15,383 nt of DNA from an uncultured Caryophanales bacterium (GTDB lineage: Bacteria; Bacillota_I; Bacilli_A; RF39; UBA660), in the NCBI GenBank assembly GCA_947065955.1, contig CAMSXY010000013.1, forward strand, positions 1-15,383, in the 5' to 3' direction. The position numbers and the translations under genes are program-made. Every line of letters begins with the position of its first letter. The first letter of the stretch is position 1. The notes under the pieces are model-generated. The model was not told the origin of the DNA and made no database searches. It saw only the letters and a list, made by a program, of their open reading frames with translations. Positions 1 to 7,529 of this stretch are shown here, piece by piece.

Positions 1-101
1 GAAGTGGGAAAGTGATACAATTGAATGTTTTAAAAAAAAGTTATAAAGTAGATATTAAAGAGGTAGGAATTGTTGAGGTAACTGTACATGACAATTGTTA
101 A
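1..101 (+). CDS. ricT: C-terminal end of a YaaT/RicT (PSP1-family) protein, 5' partial
   Basis: An open frame enters from the left edge in frame 3 and ends at a TAA at 99-101, giving about 32 residues. The readable tail starts SGKVIQLNVLKKSYKVDI, which resembles the 'GKGKVxxxNVL' end of YaaT/RicT, the PSP1-domain protein that in Bacillus subtilis acts with YlbF and YmcA in RNase Y control and sporulation phosphorelay phenotypes. Position supports the call, because yaaT lies just upstream of yabB and yabC in B. subtilis and many Bacillota. It overlaps the start of trmN6 by 14 nt. The fragment is too short for a firm family assignment and the identification leans on synteny. The rest of the gene is outside the window. 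Confidence 0.6.
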   Translation, partial: SGKVIQLNVLKKSYKVDIKEVGIVEVTVHDNC

Positions 102-822
102 AAATTATTTATTAGGATATCCTAATATGTATATTTTTCAAGATACAGAATCCTTTCATTTTTCTTTAGATTCTATTTTATTACCTAATTTTGTAACGCT
201 TCATTCTTCTTTTCGATCTATATTGGATATTGGAACAGGAAATGCTCCTATTCCTTTAGTTTTAACCCAAATGACTAACGCTTCTATTACAGCTGTTGAA
301 ATTCAAGAATCTTCTTATCTTCTTGGAAAAAAGTCTATTGAAGTTAATCAAAAGCAGAATCAAATTAATATTATTCATGGAGATATAAAACAGATAAAAG
401 ATCAATGGGAAAGTGATCTTTTTGATGTAATTACTTGTAATCCTCCTTATTTTAAAGTTTATCCAGATTCTCATTTTAATCGAAATGATTTCAAAACTAT
501 TGCTCGCCATGAGGTGTATTTGACTTTAGAGCAACTTCTTGAAATTTCTAGAAAACTTTTAAAAAATAATGGTATTTTTGCTATGGTACATCGTCCTGAG
601 CGACTTCTTGATATTTTATGTATGATGAGAAAATATAATATTGAACCAAAAAGAATTCAATTTGTTTATCCTAAAAAAGGAACTTTATCTAATATTTTAT
701 TAATTGAAGGGATTAAAAATGGAAAACCTGGACTCAAATTGGAATATCCTCTAATCGTTCATAGGGAAAATGGGGAATATACAGAGGAGCTAAAAAAATA
801 CGTAAGAGGAGGAAATCTATGA
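88..822 (+). CDS. trmN6: tRNA1(Val) (adenine37-N6)-methyltransferase TrmN6 (YabB family)
   Basis: This is a 244-residue SAM-dependent methyltransferase. The N-terminus (LGYPNMYIFQDTESFHFSLD, residues 9-28) matches the YabB/TrmN6 opening. Motif I of the Rossmann fold is DIGTGNAPI (47-55), the acidic motif II residue is E71, and the catalytic N6-adenine signature NPPY sits at 118-121. The family methylates N6 of adenine 37 next to the anticodon of tRNA-Val in the cytoplasm; some members may have other RNA substrates. The start ATG at 88 has a GAGGT ribosome binding site at 75-79 with 8-nt spacing, and it overlaps the end of the upstream gene. Its TGA overlaps the rsmI start as ATGA, so the two are probably translationally coupled. 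The yabB-yabC order is as in B. subtilis but without yazA between them. Length is normal for the family. Confidence 0.93.
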   Translation: MTIVKNYLLGYPNMYIFQDTESFHFSLDSILLPNFVTLHSSFRSILDIGTGNAPIPLVLTQMTNASITAVEIQESSYLLGKKSIEVNQKQNQINIIHGDIKQIKDQWESDLFDVITCNPPYFKVYPDSHFNRNDFKTIARHEVYLTLEQLLEISRKLLKNNGIFAMVHRPERLLDILCMMRKYNIEPKRIQFVYPKKGTLSNILLIEGIKNGKPGLKLEYPLIVHRENGEYTEELKKYVRGGNL

Positions 823-1667
823 GTCAAAAAAGTTATGATGGAACAGCAACACTTTATTTAATTCCAACACCCATTGGAAATATGGAAGATATTACAATGC
901 GAAGTCTTGAAATCTTAAAAAAGGTTGAGGTTATTTTTTCGGAAGATACCAGAATAACTTTGCAACTTTTAAAACATTTTAATATAAAAAAAAAGTTAAT
1001 AGCTAATCATCAGTACAATGAAGAAGAGAATAAGAAAAAACTTTTAGATTATCTTAAAAATGGATATGATGTTGGATTGGTTACGGATCGTGGAACGCCT
1101 GTTATTAGTGATCCAGGTTATATTTTAGCTTCTTTTGCTATTGAAAACCAGTATAATGTAGTAGGACTTCCAGGGCCTACTGCTTTAATACCAGCTCTTA
1201 TTACTTCTGGAATTTCTCCTAGCCCTTTTCTATTTTATGGTTTTTTAAATAGTAAAGAAGGAAAACGAGATAAAGAACTTGAGGATTTGAAAAATTTACA
1301 AGCAACCCTTATTTTTTATGAAGCACCTCATCGAATCGAAAAAACACTTCAAAGTATCTTAAAAATTATGGGAAATAGAAGAATCTCGATTTCCCGGGAA
1401 ATAAGCAAAAAATATGAGGAAATCTACCGCGGTTTAGTTCAAGATGTCCAAAAACAAATGGTTGACATTAAAGGAGAAATTGTTATTATTTTGGATAAAG
1501 GAATACAAGAAAAAAAGTATGACAATTTGACAGTTACCTCACATGTTCATCTTTTTATGAAAGAAGGGTATTCTGAAAAGGAGGCTATTAAGATGGTCTC
1601 TAAAGAACGAAATGTTTCAAAAAAACAGATTTATGATGCGTATCATAATATAAAAAGGAGTTTTTAA
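819..1667 (+). CDS. rsmI: 16S rRNA (cytidine1402-2'-O)-methyltransferase RsmI (YabC family)
   Basis: This 282-residue protein belongs to the tetrapyrrole-methylase-fold family. Family motifs appear in order: LIPTPIGN (14-21), SEDTR (41-45), TDRGTPVISDPG (89-100), GLPGPTA (116-122) and FYEAPHR (166-172). RsmI adds the 2'-O-methyl group to C1402 in the decoding centre of 16S rRNA, using SAM. The motif at 89-100 reads TDRGTP where most homologues have SDAGTP; the Ala-to-Arg change is next to the conserved Asp and is a mild oddity rather than a sign of decay. The C-terminus (about 235-282) looks like the small helical extension found in RsmI. The start ATG at 819 has a strong AGAGGAGG site at 805-812 with 6-nt spacing. 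The stop abuts the pth start with no gap, so it lies within the same transcription unit. Confidence 0.95.
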   Translation: MSQKSYDGTATLYLIPTPIGNMEDITMRSLEILKKVEVIFSEDTRITLQLLKHFNIKKKLIANHQYNEEENKKKLLDYLKNGYDVGLVTDRGTPVISDPGYILASFAIENQYNVVGLPGPTALIPALITSGISPSPFLFYGFLNSKEGKRDKELEDLKNLQATLIFYEAPHRIEKTLQSILKIMGNRRISISREISKKYEEIYRGLVQDVQKQMVDIKGEIVIILDKGIQEKKYDNLTVTSHVHLFMKEGYSEKEAIKMVSKERNVSKKQIYDAYHNIKRSF

Positions 1668-2234
1668 ATGAAATTAATTGTTGGATTGGGAAATAAAGGT
1701 TTAGAATATAAAAATACTCGTCATAATGTTGGATTCATGGTTTTGGATGTTCTTGCAGATTTTTTTCATGTGTCGATTGATAAAACAAAATTTAATGGTG
1801 AATATGCAGATGTGTTAGTAAATGGTGAAAAAATTATATTTTTAAAACCGTTAAGTTATATGAATTTATCAGGAGAAGTTGTAAAAAAATATGTTGATTT
1901 CTATAAAATTTCGATAGACGATATTTTAATTATTCACGATGATTTAGATTTACCGCTTGGTGGTATAAAATTAAAATATAAGGGGTCTTCTGGAGGGCAT
2001 AATGGTCTTAAAAATATAGAATTAAACCTTGGAACTTCTTGTTATAAAAGAGTAAAAATTGGAATTTCTAATAATAAAAAAATAGATACAAAGGATTATG
2101 TTTTAGGACATTTTTCTTTAGAAGAACAAAATATATTACATTCTATATTAAAAGAAATGCCCAATTTATTTCATGATTATTTAGAAATGCCTTTTGATTC
2201 TGTTATGTCAAAATACAATCGAAAGCAATCATAG
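1668..2234 (+). CDS. pth: peptidyl-tRNA hydrolase Pth (SpoVC)
   Basis: This is a 188-residue peptidyl-tRNA hydrolase, which cleaves the ester bond of peptidyl-tRNAs released from stalled ribosomes and so recycles tRNA. The catalytic and binding residues are present: TRHN (17-20) with catalytic His19, SYMNLSG (63-69) with Asn66, HDDLDLP (90-96) with the conserved Asp, and GSSGGHNGLK (106-115) with the substrate-binding Asn. The usual N-terminal GLGNPG is GLGNKG here (residues 6-11), a Pro-to-Lys change in a loop near the active site. The ATG at 1668 follows an AAGGAG site at 1655-1660 that lies inside the end of rsmI, with 7-nt spacing. mfd follows after 15 nt. In B. subtilis the same pair is separated by fin (yabK), which is absent here. 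Confidence 0.96.
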   Translation: MKLIVGLGNKGLEYKNTRHNVGFMVLDVLADFFHVSIDKTKFNGEYADVLVNGEKIIFLKPLSYMNLSGEVVKKYVDFYKISIDDILIIHDDLDLPLGGIKLKYKGSSGGHNGLKNIELNLGTSCYKRVKIGISNNKKIDTKDYVLGHFSLEEQNILHSILKEMPNLFHDYLEMPFDSVMSKYNRKQS

Positions 2235-2249
2235 ATAGGAGAACATGTT

Positions 2250-5200
2250 ATGTTTGAAAACTTATTTGATCCTGTTATTAATGTAAATGTAACAGGTTTA
2301 ACAGAGGAGTTAAAAGCAATTTATGTTTATAATTTGTTTCAAAAGCAAAATCGTTCTATTTTATTAGTAACGAATTCTCTTTATGAGGCAAATTTATTTT
2401 ATCACCGCTTAAATCTTCAAACAGAAGATGTTTTTTTGTTCCCAATGGATGATTTTTTAACAAGTGAAGCCTTAGCTGTTTCTCCTGAATTTTTAATTAC
2501 ACGATTAGAAACTTTATATGAAACTTTGAAAAATAAAAGACAAATTATTATTACAAATTTAATGGGGTATTTAAGATTTCTTCCCCAAAAATCGATTTTT
2601 GAACAATCTATTTTATTAATAAAGAAGAATATGGATTATTCTATAAAAGATTTGGTTGAAAAACTTTTTTATTTAGGATATGTAAGACAGACGCTTGTTT
2701 CCAAAACGGGGGATCTTGCCGTAAGAGGTTTTGTGATTGATCTTTTTCCTGTAACTGCATCCTTACCTATTCGAATAGAATTTTGGGGAGATACGATTGA
2801 ATCTATTCGAACTTTTGATTTAGATACGCAAAGAACTATGCAAGAAATTGATCAAATTGAAATTTTTTCTAATACAGAATTTTTATCTCATAAGGATATT
2901 CCTTTTGAAATGAAAAAACAAAAGAATCTTATTTTATATGAAACATCTGTTAATATTACTTCTTTTTTAGATGATCCTATTGTTGTATTTGATCAATATC
3001 AATCTCTCTGTAAATCATATGAAGATTTACAAAAAGAAATATTTGAGTATAATTTAAGTATTTCTGAGTCTCCAGATAAAATCTATATGCATGATTTTAA
3101 AAAAATTTTAAGTAAAGATTTTGTCTATTTTCACGATTTTGATGAAGTGATTCCCTCTATAGAAAATAAATGTTTTTCTTCTTATTTGGTAGAGACTTTT
3201 CCACAGGATACGCTTTCTATTCAAAAGCGATTATACCAATATTTAAAAAAATATGATTATGTAGTTCTTTGTTTTAAAGACCGCTATCAATTAAATAAAG
3301 CTATTGATTATATTGCCCTGGATGAATTAGTGGTTACAAATGAAAGAGAACTTTTTATTCATAAAATAAATGTTATTATTAAAAATTTAAAAACAGGTTT
3401 TTTATTTGAAAATTATGCTGTTATTAGTGATCAAGAATTATTTCATAAACGAGATTTCGAACAAAAATATAAAACCAATTTTAAATTGGGATCAAAAATT
3501 AAGGATATTACGAAATTAAATCTCGGGGATTATATTGTCCATTATTTATATGGAATTGGTCGATATGTTGGAATTGTTACTTTAAATAAAAATGGATTAA
3601 AAAAGGATTATCTTCAACTATCCTATAAAAACGATGATAAACTTTATGTTCCAGTAGAAAAAATTGATATTATTAGTAAATATTCAGGAAGTGATGGAAG
3701 TGTTCCAAAATTAAATAGTTTAAGTAGTAATGAATGGGAAAAAACAAAGTTAAAAGCTAAAAAAAGAATTGAAGATATGGCTTCTAAGCTCCTTTCTTTG
3801 TATGCTAGTAGAGAGGCTTTAAAAGGTTTTTCTTTCCAAAAAGATACCGAAGAACAATTGCAGTTTGAAAAGGATTTTGCTTATGAAGAAACAATTGATC
3901 AATTAAGAGTAATCGAAGAAATAAAAAAAGATATGGAAAGTTCTCATCCTATGGATCGCTTACTTTGTGGAGATGTTGGTTATGGAAAAACTGAAATTGC
4001 ATTCCGGGCTATTTTTAAGGCAATTATGAGTGGAAAACAGGCAGCTTTGCTATGCCCAACTACTATTCTTTCCAATCAACACTACCAAACAGCTATAGAA
4101 CGTTTTCGCAATTTTCCTGTTAATATAGCTCTTTTAAATCGATTTGTTACTAAAAAAGAAACAGAACAGCTTTTAAAAAAACTTAAAGAAGGAAAAATTG
4201 ATTTATTGATTGGGACACATCGTATTTTAAGTGATGATATTTTGTTTTTGGATTTGGGGCTTTTGGTTATTGATGAAGAACAACGTTTTGGTGTGAAACA
4301 TAAAGAAAAAATTAAGCAATATAAAAATAATATTGATGTTCTTACTCTTTCTGCTACTCCAATTCCAAGAACTTTACAAATGAGTATGGCAGGAATTCGT
4401 AGTCTTTCTCTTTTAGAAACTCCGCCTGTTGATCGATATCCTATTCAGACGTATGTTCTTGCTAGTAATGATCGTATTATAAAAGAAGCTATTTATAAAG
4501 AATTATCTCGAAATGGGCAAGTGTTTATACTTTATAATCGTATTGAAGATATGGATCGTATATTAAAACATTATGAAAAATTGGTTCCAACAGCACGAAT
4601 CGTAATGGCACATGGAAAAATGGGGAAAGATCAAATCGAAAAGGTAATGATGGATTTTATTAATAAAGAATATGATGTTTTACTTTGTACGACTATTATC
4701 GAAACGGGAATTGATATTCCTAATGTCAATACGTTAATTATTATGGATGCCAATCATTTTGGTCTTTCGCAGTTATATCAAATTCGTGGTCGTGTTGGAA
4801 GAAGTAACAAAATTGCTTATTGCTATTTGATGTATGAAAAAGATCGTAGTTTAACAGAAACTGCTGTAAAAAGGTTAAAAGTTATCAAAGAGTTTACTGA
4901 ATTAGGAAGTGGATTTAATATTGCAATGCGAGATTTATCGATTCGCGGGGCAGGGGATTTATTAGGTGGAGAACAATCTGGTTTTATAGATACGATTGGT
5001 ATCGAACTTTTTATGAAAATGTTAGAAGAAGAAATTGCTCGTTTACAAAATAAGGAAGTAAAAAAAATAGAAGTGCAAGAAAAACCTCTTTTAGAGGTTA
5101 CTACGACTATCGAGGATTCCTATGTACAAGAGGAAGATTTAAAGATCTATATTCATAAAAAAATAAATGAAATCAATTCTTATGAGAAATTAATGGAAAT

Positions 5201-5546
5201 TAAAGAAGAGTTAGAAGATCGTTTTGGGGAAGTTACAGAAGATATGTTAATTTATATGCATGAAGAATGGTTTGAAAAAATGGCACAAAAATTAAATATT
5301 TCTCAAATTAAACAAAATAAAAATTCCGTTGAAATTACTTTAAGTAAGGAAATAACCCGTCGTATTGATGGGGAGATCTTGTTTCAATATGTGAATAATA
5401 TTACGAGGTTTTTTCGATTTTCTCTTAAAAACGACCAATTAATAATTACATTAGATCTTGTAAAATTGGAAAAACATTTTATTTATTATTTGGTTGACTT
5501 TTTAAAAGTATTAAAGGATAGTTTCAACCCTTTAGAAAATGAATAA
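2250..5546 (+). CDS. mfd: transcription-repair coupling factor Mfd
   Basis: This is a 1098-residue DNA translocase, slightly shorter than the usual 1150-1180. It removes RNA polymerase stalled at DNA lesions and recruits UvrA for nucleotide excision repair. The N-terminal third is the UvrB-like module, with RGFVIDLFP at 159-167. The RNA-polymerase-interacting (CarD-like) domain begins near LGDYIVHYLYGIGRY at 425. The RecG-like translocase follows, with Walker A GDVGYGKT (574-581), the DEEQ box (675-678), SATPIPR (701-707), and a motif V/VI segment ending in QIRGRVGR (844-851). The C-terminal regulatory domain occupies about 960-1098. The ATG at 2250 has an AGGAG site at 2237-2241 with 8-nt spacing. 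An out-of-frame ATG at 2245 is ignored. No frame disruption is seen. It is the last gene of the leading cluster and is followed by a promoter-like site rather than a terminator. Confidence 0.98.
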   Translation: MFENLFDPVINVNVTGLTEELKAIYVYNLFQKQNRSILLVTNSLYEANLFYHRLNLQTEDVFLFPMDDFLTSEALAVSPEFLITRLETLYETLKNKRQIIITNLMGYLRFLPQKSIFEQSILLIKKNMDYSIKDLVEKLFYLGYVRQTLVSKTGDLAVRGFVIDLFPVTASLPIRIEFWGDTIESIRTFDLDTQRTMQEIDQIEIFSNTEFLSHKDIPFEMKKQKNLILYETSVNITSFLDDPIVVFDQYQSLCKSYEDLQKEIFEYNLSISESPDKIYMHDFKKILSKDFVYFHDFDEVIPSIENKCFSSYLVETFPQDTLSIQKRLYQYLKKYDYVVLCFKDRYQLNKAIDYIALDELVVTNERELFIHKINVIIKNLKTGFLFENYAVISDQELFHKRDFEQKYKTNFKLGSKIKDITKLNLGDYIVHYLYGIGRYVGIVTLNKNGLKKDYLQLSYKNDDKLYVPVEKIDIISKYSGSDGSVPKLNSLSSNEWEKTKLKAKKRIEDMASKLLSLYASREALKGFSFQKDTEEQLQFEKDFAYEETIDQLRVIEEIKKDMESSHPMDRLLCGDVGYGKTEIAFRAIFKAIMSGKQAALLCPTTILSNQHYQTAIERFRNFPVNIALLNRFVTKKETEQLLKKLKEGKIDLLIGTHRILSDDILFLDLGLLVIDEEQRFGVKHKEKIKQYKNNIDVLTLSATPIPRTLQMSMAGIRSLSLLETPPVDRYPIQTYVLASNDRIIKEAIYKELSRNGQVFILYNRIEDMDRILKHYEKLVPTARIVMAHGKMGKDQIEKVMMDFINKEYDVLLCTTIIETGIDIPNVNTLIIMDANHFGLSQLYQIRGRVGRSNKIAYCYLMYEKDRSLTETAVKRLKVIKEFTELGSGFNIAMRDLSIRGAGDLLGGEQSGFIDTIGIELFMKMLEEEIARLQNKEVKKIEVQEKPLLEVTTTIEDSYVQEEDLKIYIHKKINEINSYEKLMEIKEELEDRFGEVTEDMLIYMHEEWFEKMAQKLNISQIKQNKNSVEITLSKEITRRIDGEILFQYVNNITRFFRFSLKNDQLIITLDLVKLEKHFIYYLVDFLKVLKDSFNPLENE

Positions 5547-5559
5547 GGTATAGTATAAT
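5531..5559 (+). promoter_or_regulatory. predicted housekeeping (SigA-type) promoter for yvcK-whiA
   Basis: A perfect -10 hexamer TATAAT lies at 5554-5559, with a weak -35 candidate TTTAGA (5531-5536, four of six matches to TTGACA) and a 17-nt spacer. The -35 lies inside the last codons of mfd. Transcription would start at about 5565, only some 10 nt before the yvcK ATG and right at its AGGTGA binding site (5565-5570), so the leader would be very short. The 12-mer TATAGTATAATA recurs before the GdpP-like gene at the same distance from a GGTGA site. This is a sequence-pattern prediction only. Confidence 0.5.
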
Positions 5560-5574
5560 AAAGTAGGTGATTAA

Positions 5575-6519
5575 ATGAATAAAAAAGTAGTTGTTTTAGG
5601 TGGGGGACATGGTCTTTCCGTCCTTTTAAAAGGTTTAAAACAATTTCCATTGGATATTACGGCCATTGTTTCTGTTTGTGATGATGGAAAAAGTACAGGA
5701 CGTTTACGGGAAGAATTTAATATTCCTGCAGTGGGAGATATTCGAAGAGTCATTGTTTCCTTGTCTGAAACGGAGCCTCTTTTTGAGGAGCTTTTGAATT
5801 ATCGATTTGAAACGAATAGTGATTTAAATGGTCATGCTTTAGGTAATTTATTGCTGACAGCTCTTACCAATATTACAGGAAATATGTCCGAGGGTATTCA
5901 ATCTTTAAGTAAAGTTTTGAATTTAAAGGGAAAAGTATTACCACTTACAGAAGATAATGTTGTTTTGATGGCTAAAATGACGGATGGAACGATTATAGAA
6001 GGGGAACACAATATTACAATGGCACATAAAGTCATTGAAAAAGTGTATTATAAAAAAGAGCCTAAAATTGTACCAGAAGTATTAGAATCTATACAAGAGG
6101 CCGATTTAATTTTATTGAGTATGGGAAGTTTATTTACAAGTATTCTTCCAAATTTACTTTGCAATGAAATTCTTTCTGCGCTAGACCAGTGTAAAGCTCC
6201 TATTTTATATATTTCTAATCTTATGACACAACCTGGGGAAACCGATAGTTATACAGTCAGTGATCATGTTTGTTTATTAAATCAATATTTGGGAAAGAAA
6301 AAGGTTCAAATTGTAGTTGCCAATAATGGAGATGTTAAGAAAGAATCCATTGAAAAATATGCTGTATTAGAACAAAAAGACCCTGTTATTTTTGATAAAG
6401 AAAAATTAAATGCGATGGGGCTTAAGATTATTGAGGATAATTTTATAGATACAACAAGCGGTGTTATTCGTCATAATGTAATAAAACTTGCTTTTCATAT
6501 TTTCTCTTTACTTATGTGA
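5575..6519 (+). CDS. yvcK: YvcK/GlmR-type UDP-sugar-binding regulator of envelope precursor metabolism
   Basis: This 314-residue protein is of the YvcK/CofD-like family. It starts with the nucleotide-binding motif VVVLGGGHGLSVLLKGLK (5-22), followed by SVCDDGKSTGRLREEF (33-48), VGDIRRVIVSLS (53-64), GHALGNLLL (86-94), the MGSLFTSILPNLL segment (183-195) and LYISNLMTQPGETDSY (211-226). In Bacillus and Listeria this protein binds UDP-GlcNAc-type sugars and is needed for envelope homeostasis on gluconeogenic carbon sources; in B. subtilis (as GlmR) it stimulates GlmS. Several usually constant residues differ: DDGKSTG where DDGGSSG is common, and AVGDIRR where PPGDIRN is common. These could alter ligand preference, which is my inference. 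whiA follows with its ATG 1 nt beyond the stop, as in most Bacillota, but the usual upstream partner rapZ (yvcJ) is missing. Confidence 0.9.
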   Translation: MNKKVVVLGGGHGLSVLLKGLKQFPLDITAIVSVCDDGKSTGRLREEFNIPAVGDIRRVIVSLSETEPLFEELLNYRFETNSDLNGHALGNLLLTALTNITGNMSEGIQSLSKVLNLKGKVLPLTEDNVVLMAKMTDGTIIEGEHNITMAHKVIEKVYYKKEPKIVPEVLESIQEADLILLSMGSLFTSILPNLLCNEILSALDQCKAPILYISNLMTQPGETDSYTVSDHVCLLNQYLGKKKVQIVVANNGDVKKESIEKYAVLEQKDPVIFDKEKLNAMGLKIIEDNFIDTTSGVIRHNVIKLAFHIFSLLM

Positions 6520-6520
6520 T

Positions 6521-7447
6521 ATGTCTTTCACAAGTGTTGTTAAAAATGAAATTAGTAAATTAGAAATATTAGAATTAGAGAAAATATCAGAATTATCCGC
6601 CATTGTTCAAAATGAAATAAAAGAATGTCATTATATGAAAATAACAACTGAAAATTCGAACGTAGCAAGACGAGTTTTTTCAATGTTGAAAACTTTATTT
6701 GATGTTGTTCCTAGAATTACGGTTCGAAAAGGGTATAATTATACAAAAAATTATTTATATATTTTAGAGTTTCATCAAGATGTAAAAAAAATTTTAGAAA
6801 GTTTAGGGATTTATAAAGAATCTATAAGAGAATTTCCCTGTGAATTTATTGTTGCTGATGATGATCTTAAAAGAGCTTATTTAAGAGGTTTGTTTTTAAT
6901 AAAAGGAAGTATTAATGATCCTAAAACATCTCGTTATCACTTAGAATTTTTAGTGAATCATGAATCTTATGCTAATTTTATATCGCAACTTTTGAATGCC
7001 TATTCTTTGAATAGTAAGGTAATTAAAAGAGACAATAAATATATGGTTTATATGAAGGAAGCTGAAAAAATTGGTGATTTTTTACGGGTGATTGGGGCCA
7101 GTAAAGCTGTATTTTACTATGAAGATATTCGTATTTATCGTGATCATAAGAATATGACAAATCGTTTAAATAATTGTGAACAAGCGAATGTGGATCGCGT
7201 TATAGCAACCGCTTATGATCAAATACAGGATATTGAACTTTTGAAGAAAAATGATCTTATTGGTTTATTAGAGGAGAAAGAAAAAATTGTTATTGAGTAT
7301 CGTTTGAAGTATAAAGAAGCTTCTTTACAGGAATTGAGTGAAATTATTTCTTTAGAAACGGGGCAATCAATTACAAAATCAGGTCTTCATCATCGTTTTC
7401 AGAAAATTAAAACTCTAGCAAATAAAATTCGTTTAAATAAATTATAA
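6521..7447 (+). CDS. whiA: DNA-binding protein WhiA
   Basis: This 308-residue protein has the canonical WhiA opening MSFTSVVKNEISKLE. The N-terminal two-thirds has the degenerate LAGLIDADG homing-endonuclease fold, visible as YLRGLFLIKGSINDP (about 118-132) and the following YHLEFLVNH. The NRLNNCEQANVDRVIATA segment links to the C-terminal helix-turn-helix, whose core includes SLQELSEI and ITKSGLHHRFQKI near the end. WhiA is needed for sporulation-associated division in Streptomyces and influences division and chromosome segregation in B. subtilis. The frame stays open upstream to a TTG at 6488, but family alignment favours ATG 6521. No good ribosome binding site precedes that ATG; the yvcK stop at 6517-6519 is 1 nt away, so translation probably depends on termination-reinitiation. 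A clear terminator follows. Confidence 0.93.
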   Translation: MSFTSVVKNEISKLEILELEKISELSAIVQNEIKECHYMKITTENSNVARRVFSMLKTLFDVVPRITVRKGYNYTKNYLYILEFHQDVKKILESLGIYKESIREFPCEFIVADDDLKRAYLRGLFLIKGSINDPKTSRYHLEFLVNHESYANFISQLLNAYSLNSKVIKRDNKYMVYMKEAEKIGDFLRVIGASKAVFYYEDIRIYRDHKNMTNRLNNCEQANVDRVIATAYDQIQDIELLKKNDLIGLLEEKEKIVIEYRLKYKEASLQELSEIISLETGQSITKSGLHHRFQKIKTLANKIRLNKL

Positions 7448-7479
7448 AGAACTTTTGGTTCTTTTTTTTTATTTTTTTC
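7446..7479 (+). terminator. intrinsic terminator after whiA
   Basis: The inverted repeat AAAGAAC (7446-7452) and GTTCTTT (7458-7464), with a 5-nt loop TTTTG, is followed by a long T-rich run to about 7479. The stem begins within the whiA stop codon. It closes the yvcK-whiA unit and separates it from the promoter-like site at 7484-7512. Confidence 0.85.
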
Positions 7480-7483
7480 TAAG

Positions 7484-7512
7484 AAGACAAATTTTTAAAT
7501 TTATAGTATAAT
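7484..7512 (+). promoter_or_regulatory. predicted SigA-type promoter for the GdpP-like/rplI/dnaB operon
   Basis: A perfect TATAAT lies at 7507-7512, with a -35 candidate AAGACA (7484-7489, four of six to TTGACA) and a 17-nt spacer. It sits directly after the whiA terminator and is the only promoter-like sequence I see before the six-gene run that follows. Transcription would begin near 7517-7519, giving a leader of only about 11-13 nt with GGTGA at 7519-7523 as the ribosome binding site. Confidence 0.6.
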
Positions 7513-7529
7513 AGGTATGGTGAATATTT

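Noticed and set aside
262..510. 82-codon open frame on the minus strand inside trmN6
   Set aside because: It lies wholly within a well-supported gene, has low-complexity Ile/Asn/Lys-rich translation and matches no family.
5571..5753. 60-codon open frame on the minus strand covering the yvcK start
   Set aside because: It is antisense to the conserved nucleotide-binding motif of yvcK and is best explained as a shadow.
6488..6520. Upstream TTG start for whiA
   Set aside because: WhiA proteins begin MSF-x-S at the position of ATG 6521; the extension is unconserved, overlaps yvcK and has no binding site.
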